From: a virus
Reading direction: 5' to 3' (one strand)
DNA: 26,592 bases
Virus record (IMG/VR): IMGVR_UViG_3300035661_000287
Location: 1-26,592 of that record
In this document: piece after piece, positions 1-7,111 of the stretch
How positions within the stretch are numbered: the stretch's first letter is position 1
Layout of the letters: every line of letters starts with the position of its first letter
Program-made: the position numbers and the translations under genes
Notes under the pieces: model-generated
What the model was told of the DNA's origin: nothing
The model's database searches: none
What the model saw: the letters and a program-made list of their open reading frames with translations, nothing else

Positions 1-86
1 TCCGTCTGCCATGCGTCGAGCTGCCCACGTGAGTCCGCGTGCTTTTGTTTGAACTCCTCAAGGAGCGGCAATCCCAGTATTCGCAT
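1..86 (-). CDS. HigB-like toxin, N-terminal part only (truncated by window edge)
   Basis: On the minus strand an ATG at 86 opens a frame that stays open to the window edge (28 codons). It begins MRILGLPLLEEF and continues with KHADSRGQLDAW. That pattern (hydrophobic start, LLxEFxxKHADxRxxLxAW) is what I know from the start of HigB/RelE-type mRNA interferases of type II toxin-antitoxin systems. These toxins cleave mRNA on the ribosome and are neutralised by HigA, usually encoded just downstream, which here would be outside the window. A near-consensus promoter lies 33-61 bp upstream. The gene is probably host chromosome next to the prophage, but it could be phage cargo. The call rests on 28 residues, so the family is likely rather than certain. 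Confidence 0.6.
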   Translation of the reverse strand, partial: MRILGLPLLEEFKQKHADSRGQLDAWQT

Positions 87-118
87 GAGGTGGATGGCGT
101 GTTCATGATCAGACCGGC

Positions 119-147
119 ATTGTATTTCCCAAAAAGGGAAATGTCAA
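119..147 (-). promoter_or_regulatory. Sigma70 promoter with palindromic operator in the spacer, driving the higB-like gene
   Basis: Read on the minus strand, a perfect -35 TTGACA (147-142) and a -10 TACAAT (124-119) are separated by exactly 17 bp. The whole spacer is a perfect inverted repeat, TTTCCC-TTTTT-GGGAAA (125-141). A palindrome exactly filling the spacer of a toxin-antitoxin promoter is what an autorepressing antitoxin site looks like. The sequence shows the promoter and dyad; the identity of the binding protein is inferred. Confidence 0.75.
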
Positions 148-643
148 CAGGATGTTTATATCGACTCGGGAAGTGGGGCGTGGCAGCTCCGCCCGAACTC
201 GTTTTGCTGCGTGATCTGCGAAACGCCAGCGACTAGCGAGGACGCCTACAAGAAGCTCAAATCAAGATTGATCCTTGACGATAGGGCACCTCAGAATGGC
301 GTTCATTTGCGCTACAATACGAGTCTGTGTGAGAGATTGGTTTGAATACGAACCATCTTGCACCACCAATATTTAAGGCCGACTGTTCTCAGTCGGCTTT
401 TCTATTTCTGCACTTTCCCGCAACCTGCACGGGGTTCCACCCCGTTCTGCATGTGCCACGAGCCCTGCGGCACGTCGCAAAATTTACCCGTTCCTGGCGG
501 GGTTCGACTCTTTTCTGCTCTCTGTTCTCAAAAAATATTGCGGAACTGCTCGCCGGTGGCACACGCAGAGCGCTTTCCCGGGCAATGACTTACGCGCGTG
601 CCTCTGATATCGGTTCGACGGGCATCGTCCTGTAGTAATGGCC
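148..643. other. Gene-poor stretch, candidate left prophage boundary
   Basis: This stretch of about 500 bp has no convincing gene. A plus-strand open frame ends at 345 and is followed by a terminator at 378-401, so a short unrecognised plus-strand transcript could end here. Beyond that there are two small hairpins, ACGGGG/CCCCGT at 429-445 and GTGCC/GGCAC in about 455-475. The recombinase cassette ends at 644, and serine-recombinase attachment sites usually lie close to the recombinase cassette, so attL probably lies here. Those sites share only a 2-bp core, so I cannot locate it. Confidence 0.35.
378..401 (+). terminator. Intrinsic terminator
   Basis: A perfect 8-bp stem, GCCGACTG (378-385) and CAGTCGGC (390-397), closes a TTCT loop and is followed by TTTTCT. 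It would end a plus-strand transcript coming from the left edge of the window. An AA tract before the stem gives only weak termination in the other direction. Confidence 0.8.
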
Positions 644-1123
644 TCATTGCTCGAACCCGAAGAGCACGCGTTGCTCCTCCCACGCCAACGGAACCTCGGC
701 CTGTCGCCCACGAACCGCATGTAAATTGAGGTGCCGAGGCTGACGTCCATCGAGGATCGCCTGAACAATATCGGGTGCCAAACGGGTCAGCCGTAGCACT
801 TCGGCGATCCAACCAGGCTCCAGACGGAGTTGCCGCGCCAGTTCGGTGGCGTTGGCCACGACACCGGTGTCCAACAACCGCTGCCAGTAATACGCCTTCC
901 CCAGTGTGCGGATCAGGGGCAAGTCGAAGGACGACTTGATCTTGACGCTCTTGCTGCCCGGCGGCGGCACCAGCACTTTGCTGTAATGGCGGCGCTTGAT
1001 GCTCAATGGCACAAAGGTGACCGAACGACCACCAGCCTCAAACTGACGCGCCTCGCCCGTCATGGTGATTTCCACCTTTCGTTGTGCTGGCACTTCGCGG
1101 AAATTCTTAGCGTCCATGCCCAT
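644..1123 (-). CDS. ParB/KorB-like helix-turn-helix protein coupled to the recombinase
   Basis: This protein of 159 aa is read from the ATG at 1123, which overlaps the recombinase stop as TGATG, so the two are translationally coupled; a GTG one codon earlier is an alternative start. The C-terminal half carries an HTH-like segment followed by LAPDIVQAILDGRQP, a pattern typical of the ParB/KorB and small HTH proteins that travel with DUF2924-associated serine recombinases. A likely role is a DNA-binding accessory factor for recombination, such as directionality control or site choice, but that is inference from linkage. It is the last gene of a four-gene leftward operon. No nuclease or recombinase motif is visible in it. 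Confidence 0.7.
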   Translation of the reverse strand: MGMDAKNFREVPAQRKVEITMTGEARQFEAGGRSVTFVPLSIKRRHYSKVLVPPPGSKSVKIKSSFDLPLIRTLGKAYYWQRLLDTGVVANATELARQLRLEPGWIAEVLRLTRLAPDIVQAILDGRQPRHLNLHAVRGRQAEVPLAWEEQRVLFGFEQ

Positions 1124-2544
1124 CACGCAATCTCCATCTCATCGATCCCGGCTGTCGCTGCCTCTCGCTGTTCCTCAACGAATGGGTGGCGTTCAAGTTC
1201 CCTGCGGAATTGGTGCCAGCTATCGTCGCGCCAGATGATGTCGAGCCCATCGGCACGCAGTTGAACGCGATCAATCAAGAGACGCATGATTCGATGCTGC
1301 TCGGGTGGGAACAGGTGGTTCCACACTGCGCTGATCTGGCGCATCGCTAGCAGAACTTTCGGCTCTTCAAATGCCTGCTTTTCTTTCAATGCCATGCCGG
1401 CCTGCCACACGCCGATGATCATCTCGGGCGCCTGTAACACTTGATGCACCTGAGCCAACACCGCACTCTCGATTTCCGCTGCCGGCAGTGACCCCATGCT
1501 GCGTTGCCCGGGCTGCGCCGACGCTCCGGCTCCTTGGCGCTTTTCGAGGTAAGGCACGTAGTAGCGGTAACGCCGGCCATCTTTCTTGGTGGTGTGGGTT
1601 GGAAGCAGTCGCTGTCCGTCCGGCGCATAGAGCAAGCCCGCCAACAATGCAGGGTTTTCGGTGTTCCGAACTCGTGGGCCCTTTTTCCGTTTCTGGATGA
1701 TGGTATGGGCGGCATCCCAAAGTTCGCGATCGATGATCGCCTGGTGCTGCCCTGGGTAGGACTGGCCGTGATTGCTGATCTCGCCGAGGTAGAGCCGGTT
1801 GCGCAGCATCGAGAACAAATACTGCTGATCAATCACCTTGCCCGGCCGATGCCGACCACCTTGCGTCACCCAGGACTTGGTGGTGTGGCCCTCAATCTGC
1901 AGCTCGCGCACCAGTTGCGCCGCAGAACCATGTTCGGCGTAGCGGGTAAAAATGTCGCGTGCCAAAGCAGCCTCGGGTTCGTTGATAACCAATTTGCGGT
2001 CTTTGACGTCATAGCCTAGCGGCGGCACCCCGCCCATCCACATGCCTTTTGCCTTGCTCGCCGCCAACTTGTCTCGGATGCGCTCGCCGGTCACCTCGCG
2101 CTCAAATTGGGCGAAGGAAAGCAAAATGTTGAGCGTCAAGCGCCCCATGCTGGTGGTGGTATTGAACTGCTGTGTGACGGATACGAAGGTCACGCCATGA
2201 GCGTCGAACAGGTCGACGATTTTTGCGAAATCTCCCAGCGATCGCGACAACCGGTCAATCTTGTAGACCACGACAACATCAACGTGGCCGCCCTCGATAT
2301 CAGCCAGCAGGCGTTTGAGGGCCGGGCGATTCATGTTTCCGCCGGAGAACCCACCATCGTCGTAGCCGGTGTCGTTGGCGATCCACCCCTCATGCCGCTG
2401 GCTGGAGATGAAGGCCAACGCGGCATCCCGTTGCGCCTCGAGGCTGTTGTATTCCTGATCCAGTCCCTCATCCGTGGACTTGCGTGTGTAAACCGCACAG
2501 CGACGTTTCGGTGTGACGGCAGAACGTGCAGTGGTCGATTTCAT
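1123..2544 (-). CDS. Large serine recombinase (probable phage integrase)
   Basis: A 473-aa protein with the resolvase/invertase catalytic domain at about residues 14-165. The nucleophile is Ser23 in VYTRKS, and the conserved DRLSRS helix follows near residue 100. A recombinase DNA-binding domain (about 175-290) follows, then a ribbon-like region (ALLAGLLY...HTTKKDGRRYRYYV) that lacks the usual zinc-binding cysteines, and a C-terminal helical part. Large serine recombinases integrate and excise phages between attP and attB through a Ser-DNA covalent intermediate. It is the only integrase-like gene in the window, so it is the best candidate integrase. The start ATG at 2544 overlaps the stop of the DUF2924 gene (ATATGA), with AAGGGA as ribosome-binding site just upstream. 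The missing cysteines also occur in relatives I know, so this need not mean loss of function. Confidence 0.92.
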   Translation of the reverse strand: MKSTTARSAVTPKRRCAVYTRKSTDEGLDQEYNSLEAQRDAALAFISSQRHEGWIANDTGYDDGGFSGGNMNRPALKRLLADIEGGHVDVVVVYKIDRLSRSLGDFAKIVDLFDAHGVTFVSVTQQFNTTTSMGRLTLNILLSFAQFEREVTGERIRDKLAASKAKGMWMGGVPPLGYDVKDRKLVINEPEAALARDIFTRYAEHGSAAQLVRELQIEGHTTKSWVTQGGRHRPGKVIDQQYLFSMLRNRLYLGEISNHGQSYPGQHQAIIDRELWDAAHTIIQKRKKGPRVRNTENPALLAGLLYAPDGQRLLPTHTTKKDGRRYRYYVPYLEKRQGAGASAQPGQRSMGSLPAAEIESAVLAQVHQVLQAPEMIIGVWQAGMALKEKQAFEEPKVLLAMRQISAVWNHLFPPEQHRIMRLLIDRVQLRADGLDIIWRDDSWHQFRRELERHPFVEEQREAATAGIDEMEIA

Positions 2545-3005
2545 ATGTTCCCTTTCTTGCGTTCACGGTGGGGTGGCTTCAATCCGAAGAAGACCGGTCC
2601 AGAGTGCGTGGTGCCGGTGATGGCACGCGCCACGCCCGTGAGGCTCTTATAGGGCCGTCCCTGGTATTCGAATCGGCCATCGTCCAGCACCATGACCCGG
2701 TGATTGATGCCATTGAATTCACGGACCATTACGGTGCCGGGTGCGACCTGGTTTTCCGAGCGGCGTTTCTGGTTGGGCACCTCACCGGTTTCACCGATCT
2801 TTTCCAGTCGGCGGCGCAGCGCTGCTGGCAGACCGCCATGTGCGCGCTCCTGCAGTTTGTAGGCGAGACGGCTTTCCAGATAAGTACGATGGTGGTGACC
2901 TGGGCGACGGTCGAAAAACTCATCCCACAGGGCCCAGAGATTTTCCATGGGGAGGATTGGCAACTGCGCAATTTGCGCCGTCACGGTGGTTGCGTGTGTC
3001 GTCAT
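2541..3005 (-). CDS. DUF2924 domain protein
   Basis: A 154-aa protein with the DUF2924 signature: an N-terminal QIAQLP...LWALWDEFF segment, a middle SRLAYKLQERAHGGL helix, and a C-terminal half with PGTVMVREFNG, FEYQGRPYKSL and ITGTTHSGPVFFGL. The C-terminal part is a small beta-rich fold of unknown biochemical function. The family is known for sitting directly upstream of serine recombinases in prophages and integrated elements, as here, so an accessory role in recombination is the best inference. Its ATG overlaps the stop of the preceding 78-aa gene (ATGA), and an AAGGAG site lies 8 bp upstream. A 15-bp element at 3032-3046 lies 26 bp upstream of the start and recurs in front of the gene starting at 18721. 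Confidence 0.88.
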   Translation of the reverse strand: MTTHATTVTAQIAQLPILPMENLWALWDEFFDRRPGHHHRTYLESRLAYKLQERAHGGLPAALRRRLEKIGETGEVPNQKRRSENQVAPGTVMVREFNGINHRVMVLDDGRFEYQGRPYKSLTGVARAITGTTHSGPVFFGLKPPHRERKKGNI

Positions 3006-3238
3006 TGACGAACTCCTTCTATGTAAGACGGGTTCGTATGAACGCTCTGGTTGGCACTAAAGCCAAGACAAACTTCGCTGTCCTGCAGCTGATTTGTCGC
3101 TTCAGAATCACTGCAGCTTTTTATGCGCGCCCGCGAGATTGCAATGGCCAGCAAGTCGGCAATTTCACGTTGCGGGTGTCGGGGGCGGGATTCTGTCGCT
3201 GGCTGGCGCCGCGTTGAGGGTAATTCGATTTCGGACAT
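3002..3238 (-). CDS. Small uncharacterised protein, first gene of the recombinase operon
   Basis: A 78-aa protein I do not recognise by name. The middle contains REIADLLAIAISRARI, a helix reminiscent of short proteins often found ahead of DUF2924-recombinase pairs. The ATG at 3238 has an AGGAG site 8 bp upstream, and the stop overlaps the DUF2924 start as ATGA. Spacing and coupling support a real gene although its composition (polar, Arg/Ser-rich) is otherwise unremarkable. No membrane segment, signal peptide or metal-binding motif is visible. Function unknown; an accessory role with the recombinase cassette is inferred only from linkage. Confidence 0.65.
   Translation of the reverse strand: MSEIELPSTRRQPATESRPRHPQREIADLLAIAISRARIKSCSDSEATNQLQDSEVCLGFSANQSVHTNPSYIEGVRQ
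3032..3046. repeat. Shared 15-bp dyad element, copy 1
   Basis: GTTCGTATGAACGCT here is identical to 18751-18765. Its core is GTTC-N4-GAAC, an operator-like dyad. Copy 1 lies 26 bp before the DUF2924 start codon and inside the 78-aa gene; copy 2 lies 29 bp before the minus-strand gene starting at 18721. Confidence 0.6.
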
Positions 3239-3367
3239 GGTTGGCGCTCCTGATGGAAAACACCATCCATGCTATGGGCCAACCCCTGTCGGAGTAACTC
3301 GTTTTGCGGGACATGCGCGGCTGATTGAGACTCAGCGATTCGGTTTCTGCGCTCGACTTGAATGCAA
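3239..3367 (-). other. Leader between the SIR2 operon and the recombinase operon
   Basis: A gap of 129 bp. A 5-bp hairpin (GATGG/CCATC, 3252-3267) sits just upstream of the ribosome-binding site of the 78-aa gene. I see no convincing promoter and no strong intrinsic terminator, so the XRE-ImmA-SIR2 transcript may read through into the recombinase cassette. Confidence 0.35.
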
Positions 3368-4363
3368 TCAACCTTCGAAGAAACGCATCACCTTGTTGAA
3401 TTCGATTGTGTCGCCGCCGAAAATGTCACGCAGCGGTCGCCTTGATGCGCCCATGAGTCCCCGCACAAATGTTTCCTCGAGGTTGGTGCCGACCCTGATG
3501 GGGGCTGCGTGGGTCGGATTTACCGAGCGGGCAAGATCCCCACCCTCCGGCGCGATGACAAACATTCTCATGCCGTGATCATTGACGGCACGCATGATGA
3601 CATCATTAATGTGGCTATCGCGAAAGCCGTAGCCAATGACCATAAGGCGCGCGTCTGGTCGACAAATGCTTTCCTCGAATATCTGGTGGTAGCGGGTCAA
3701 GACTGGTGACAACCCGATTTCACGCATCTTGTTCCCACCCATGATGAGCATCGGTGCGCCATGGGTTTCTTGCCAATTCGATGACCCATGCAACTTGAAA
3801 TAGGGCTGCATGCGTGAGTCGAGTGAAAACTCATTTATCGGTGCGGGAACCCAATTCCGCTGGGCCCATGAATTCTGGTTTGCTGCATGCGGATTGTGAA
3901 TCGGGCGCATCCCCGGCAGATCTGAGCCGCCCCAGCGTCGATTTGACAACAGCGACACATCGCGGTCGATGTAATAGTGCTCGAGCAGTAAATCTTGATT
4001 GAGCGTGAAGATGGCGTTGAATCGGGTGAGGAACGTACCGACCATTCTTTCCCGCGCTTGCTGGAATTCGAAGTCGGTGTGATCGAAGAAGCCACGATTC
4101 ATGTCATCGAACATTCTTGCCACGGCGCTTTGCAGCCCTTGCAGATTTTCCGTGTTCTCCTGGGGTGCCCGAATGAAATTGGCTTGCACCTCCGCCAGCG
4201 CATTCTCGAATCCGCCGTTGGGTTGGTTCCGCCAAAGCAGTGCCAGTAGTTGTGGATTGCGCACGACCTCGGGGCACCCGAGTAAATATTCAAATGCCTC
4301 TGACGCCAGCCATCCTCCCCAGTTTCTGCTGAAGCCAGCGCCAAGCAACAGGTAATGACTCAT
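3368..4363 (-). CDS. SIR2-domain protein, probable NAD-directed defence effector
   Basis: A 331-aa protein with the SIR2-like NAD-binding fold. It has GAGFS at residues 8-12 for the nucleotide loop, TLNQD at 120-124 (matching the sirtuin TxNxD, with the catalytic-type Asn122 and Asp124), KLHGS around 190-194 with the catalytic His192, and a C-terminal GYGFRDSHIN motif at 244-253. All residues expected for NAD hydrolysis or ADP-ribose chemistry are present. In phage defence, SIR2 domains (ThsA of Thoeris, DSR1/DSR2, SIR2-HerA, SIR2-pAgo) deplete NAD and stop infected cells. There is no fused sensor domain here, so activation probably depends on a partner. The start has AAGGAG 6 bp upstream and lies 12 bp after the ImmA/IrrE stop, so they form one operon. 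A housekeeping deacetylase is unlikely, since there is no Cys4 zinc module. Confidence 0.82.
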   Translation of the reverse strand: MSHYLLLGAGFSRNWGGWLASEAFEYLLGCPEVVRNPQLLALLWRNQPNGGFENALAEVQANFIRAPQENTENLQGLQSAVARMFDDMNRGFFDHTDFEFQQARERMVGTFLTRFNAIFTLNQDLLLEHYYIDRDVSLLSNRRWGGSDLPGMRPIHNPHAANQNSWAQRNWVPAPINEFSLDSRMQPYFKLHGSSNWQETHGAPMLIMGGNKMREIGLSPVLTRYHQIFEESICRPDARLMVIGYGFRDSHINDVIMRAVNDHGMRMFVIAPEGGDLARSVNPTHAAPIRVGTNLEETFVRGLMGASRRPLRDIFGGDTIEFNKVMRFFEG

Positions 4364-4375
4364 TACGGCTCCTTG

Positions 4376-5299
4376 TCACCGGATCGGCGGCTGCCCGTTG
4401 TCGACGAAGCGATCAAACGTATCGCGCGTTTCCTCATCTTCCCACCCGCTGCGGAAATAGGTACGTGGCGGCGCTGCCTCCAACATCAGCAATGACAGAA
4501 CGCGATTGCCATCGGCATAGGTATGTTTGAGTTCACGCAGCCTGATCTCGTCGGCCTCGCTTGAGCACCATGACCTGGCAGGCATATCGACGCCATCCCA
4601 TTCCTGGGCAACATCTTCATCAGCAGCCAAGGTACCGGTCAGTGGCTCCTGCGGATCATCGGTTTTTCGTAAACGCACCCGCGTTTTTCTAGCCTCGCCA
4701 CTGGGCCACTGATATTTCAGAAAGCCGTTATCCCAATACACGAGCACTGCGCGCTGTTCCGTGTATTTCACGAGGCGGATGCACATGGCCTCCAGTGACA
4801 CGCCGAACTCTTTGGCCAGCGCACCCAACAAATGGAAATCGATGCGCTTGCCGTCAATGCGGTCGCGCAGCATGTCGCCGGGCATGAGCAGGTTGCTGGC
4901 GAAATCATCCGCTTCGCGCTCGATCTGCTTCAACGAATCAATGCCGGTGTAGACACTTTCCTTGTCGCAGTTGAACGTTGCCTGCGTCGTGCGATGGAGA
5001 ATGAAATGCCCAAGTTCATGGGCGATGGTGAAGCGCCTGCGCTCTGGCCGGGCCTTGGGGTTCACGAAAACTCCCCACTCCACATGATTTTCTGGATTGC
5101 GAACCAGCGCACCCTCACTGGCATTCCATGTCAGATCGGCGGGCACCTTGATCACAGCGCCTCGACCCAAAGGCGTGTCGGGCAACATCTGCCGAACCAG
5201 ATCAAGATCGATCGGCAGGGTCCGCAGGCCGGTCGCTTTGAGCAAGTCCAGAATGCGCTTGGAGGCCTTGAAGGGGTTGAGGTCGTGCGGTACGGTCAA
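4376..5299 (-). CDS. ImmA/IrrE-type zinc metalloprotease (DUF955)
   Basis: A 307-aa protein. The N-terminal region is followed by the gluzincin motif FTIAHELGHFILH, with zinc ligands His94 and His98 and catalytic Glu95. EREADDFASNLLMP follows at 127-140, where a Glu (129) is the expected third ligand. In ICEBs1, ImmA cleaves the XRE repressor ImmR to switch on the element; IrrE/DdrO in Deinococcus works the same way. Here the gene directly follows an XRE repressor with overlapping stop and start (ATGA), the same arrangement, so the XRE protein is its likely substrate. Residues 200-307 form a longer C-terminal part than minimal ImmA and may sense a signal. It is followed 12 bp later by the SIR2 gene. 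Confidence 0.88.
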   Translation of the reverse strand: MTVPHDLNPFKASKRILDLLKATGLRTLPIDLDLVRQMLPDTPLGRGAVIKVPADLTWNASEGALVRNPENHVEWGVFVNPKARPERRRFTIAHELGHFILHRTTQATFNCDKESVYTGIDSLKQIEREADDFASNLLMPGDMLRDRIDGKRIDFHLLGALAKEFGVSLEAMCIRLVKYTEQRAVLVYWDNGFLKYQWPSGEARKTRVRLRKTDDPQEPLTGTLAADEDVAQEWDGVDMPARSWCSSEADEIRLRELKHTYADGNRVLSLLMLEAAPPRTYFRSGWEDEETRDTFDRFVDNGQPPIR

Positions 5300-5646
5300 G
5301 GGCTCTCCGAATCCGTTTTCGGGTTCGACCCGAACATCAATTTCATAGCCTCGCGGTACTTGGCTTTTTCGGCTTCGGTCATGCCGGCGTACTCCCGGAA
5401 AAAGGCAACGTCCTTCGGCGTGGCCGTTTGCATCTGAGCAACAGGTTCACCGAGCAGGTCCTGGATGGTGACGCCGAGCGTCTTGGCAATGGCGTTCAAT
5501 CGATCTGCGGTGGGTTTCTGGCCCTCGCGCATTTCCAATTCCCACACGTAGGCCTTGGTACAGCCGACGGCGTCTGCTACTTGCTGCAGCGTCAGACCCT
5601 TGGCTTCCCGAAACTCGCGCAGGCGTATTCCGAAGGGGGATGGCAT
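5296..5646 (-). CDS. XRE-family repressor
   Basis: A 116-aa protein read from the ATG at 5646. Residues 5-62 form a classic XRE/Cro-CI HTH (LREFREAKGLTLQQVADAVG, then ...YVWELE...). The C-terminal tail (EYAGMTEAEKAKYREAMKL) is a short helix typical of small ImmR-type repressors. An upstream in-frame ATG at 5697 is unlikely because a TATACT -10 box lies between the two starts. A weak GAGAG precedes the chosen start. By analogy with ImmR it would repress the divergent promoter at 5722-5749 and be removed by the adjacent ImmA-like protease. It is the first gene of the XRE-ImmA-SIR2 operon. Confidence 0.88.
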   Translation of the reverse strand: MPSPFGIRLREFREAKGLTLQQVADAVGCTKAYVWELEMREGQKPTADRLNAIAKTLGVTIQDLLGEPVAQMQTATPKDVAFFREYAGMTEAEKAKYREAMKLMFGSNPKTDSESP

Positions 5647-5656
5647 GGGCGTTCTC

Positions 5657-5706
5657 TCAAGTGAATCAGAGCTTGAAAGTATAGCAGAGAGAGCCAAATA
5701 GATGAA
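5657..5706 (-). promoter_or_regulatory. Leftward promoter and candidate operator for the XRE-ImmA-SIR2 operon
   Basis: On the minus strand a TATACT -10 box (5683-5678) lies 32 bp before the XRE start. The -35 at 17 bp spacing is weak (TTCATC, 5706-5701), as for an activated or modest promoter. Directly downstream of the -10 is a dyad TCAAG-N10-CTTGA (5657-5676) covering the likely start site, a good place for autorepression. Confidence 0.5.
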
Positions 5707-5721
5707 GATGTCCTGCTTTGA

Positions 5722-5749
5722 TTGACAAGCGGAAATGCGCGTGTAGAAT
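5722..5749 (+). promoter_or_regulatory. Rightward sigma70 promoter for the 411/320-aa operon
   Basis: A perfect -35 TTGACA (5722-5727) and a -10 TAGAAT (5744-5749) are separated by 16 bp. Transcription would start near 5756, giving a leader of about 120 nt before the ATG at 5876. It stands back to back with the leftward XRE promoter, -35 boxes about 15 bp apart, the geometry of a phage immunity switch. Confidence 0.75.
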
Positions 5750-5875
5750 TGCGTTTGTATCGTTTTACTTTACTTGTGATCGGTACGTGTATTTTTTCTT
5801 GTAACCCAGTCGCCGACGGCGGCACCGCAAGGTTCCCGGTCTTTAGACAACGACGACATCCTGAAAGGACCGAGT

Positions 5876-7111
5876 ATGAAACTGACCTACGCAGACGCGC
5901 TGCTCAACTTGCCAGTCGACGCGACGCTACGCACTTACCTCAACCAGCAGGGCATGGTGTTCCCCCCGGACTTTGACTGGACGGACGATCCCGCCACCTC
6001 CAACCGGCTGATCGAGGCGATTCAGACCTGTCCTGACAGCAGCGTGCGGGACAAGGTCGTGGCCGGTTTGCATGTGAGCATGCAGCTTGGCCATCCACGC
6101 GGCAAACAGGCTATGTTTGAGGCCACCAGGGCCAATAGCGCCGCGCTGGTCGGAATGATCGGATGCCAAAGTGATCCCCACCGCGCCTTTTGGTTGTTTG
6201 TCCATCATCTGGATCTGTTTGAACAGGCGGCGGAGAGCGAGTACGTTGACAGCCACACCCAGCATGCGCAACAGCACGATCTCGGGATCAAGTTGCCGGT
6301 GCGCCGTGATCCGGCTGCCATGGCGGCCTTCAGCGAGGCCATCAAAGGTTTCTACCAAAAGGAACTCGGCTGCGGCGAGGTCTGCGTTGCGCATCTGCTG
6401 GATCGAGCCCAGGGCACGCAGCTCGTCACGGTGCACGCCAAGGACCAGGCCATGATGCGGCTGGAGTTCAACGGCGCTACGCTGCAACGCCGTGTCGGTA
6501 GCCCGAATATCCACATGACCCTGGAGTATTCGGACGCTACCGGGGTGGTCCGCACCCTGATTCGCGGTGGTGCGAAATACCATGAGATGCTGGCCCAGGC
6601 TTTCGCCCTCCACCTGCTGGGTGTGGATGTCGCCGCCCAGCGCATCAAGCCGCCAACATTGGACCTGTCGACCTTGAAGTTGGGATTTCAGGTGCCGCAG
6701 GCTGCCGACGACGGATTTGTCACGCTGCAGGTCAAATCGATCACGCTGACGAGCCCTGATACGCAACTCAAGGCGGAGTTCACCGCCATGGCCAGCAGCG
6801 AGCATGAATGTGTCACGGACCTGATTGCCGAAAAATTCGAGCATGACAATCCGCTCGCGCGTCACTGGCTGGTGACCGCCGCCAGCATCAACCTCTATTA
6901 CGCGCCACCACCCGGCAAGCAACGCAGTCCGGTCGTGACCGTGGAGGTGACCCGTCGTGGCCGGTTGAACCTGCACAAGTTCGACGAGAAACTGCGCGCC
7001 CAGTTGGAGAGCTACCTGGTGCATATCGGCATCCTGCAGGAAAAGCAGACACTGTCGGCACAGGCGGACGTGGCCGGGCAGCATAGCGAACTGGTAGACG
7101 AGCGCAATTGA
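5876..7111 (+). CDS. Uncharacterised protein of 411 aa, first gene of the divergent operon
   Basis: I do not recognise this family. The start ATG has AAGGA 8 bp upstream. The protein is soluble, with no signal peptide or membrane segment. The N-terminal 130 residues are mostly helical, followed by alternating beta/alpha stretches. No Walker, HTH, nuclease or metal motif is evident; the only recurring feature is scattered histidines in HHLDLFEQ and HTQHAQQH (about residues 105-140). Position is informative: it is the first gene transcribed away from an XRE-ImmA switch, where phages place cro or early control genes or cargo. It is translationally coupled to the next gene, so the two products probably act together. 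A large antisense frame here is a coding shadow. Confidence 0.8.
   Translation: MKLTYADALLNLPVDATLRTYLNQQGMVFPPDFDWTDDPATSNRLIEAIQTCPDSSVRDKVVAGLHVSMQLGHPRGKQAMFEATRANSAALVGMIGCQSDPHRAFWLFVHHLDLFEQAAESEYVDSHTQHAQQHDLGIKLPVRRDPAAMAAFSEAIKGFYQKELGCGEVCVAHLLDRAQGTQLVTVHAKDQAMMRLEFNGATLQRRVGSPNIHMTLEYSDATGVVRTLIRGGAKYHEMLAQAFALHLLGVDVAAQRIKPPTLDLSTLKLGFQVPQAADDGFVTLQVKSITLTSPDTQLKAEFTAMASSEHECVTDLIAEKFEHDNPLARHWLVTAASINLYYAPPPGKQRSPVVTVEVTRRGRLNLHKFDEKLRAQLESYLVHIGILQEKQTLSAQADVAGQHSELVDERN

Noticed and set aside
109-345. Plus-strand open frame ending shortly before the terminator at 378-401
   Set aside because: Its upstream part crosses the minus-strand higB promoter and no ribosome site or family is visible; only the terminator is supported.
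320-368. Possible tRNA or tmRNA 3' end (sequence ends CACCACCA before a terminator)
   Set aside because: The T-arm and acceptor stem cannot be formed with the correct spacing, and no matching 5' half is present.
5647-5697. Upstream ATG at 5697 as start of the XRE repressor
   Set aside because: The TATACT -10 box lies between it and the ATG at 5646, so the longer form would precede its own promoter.
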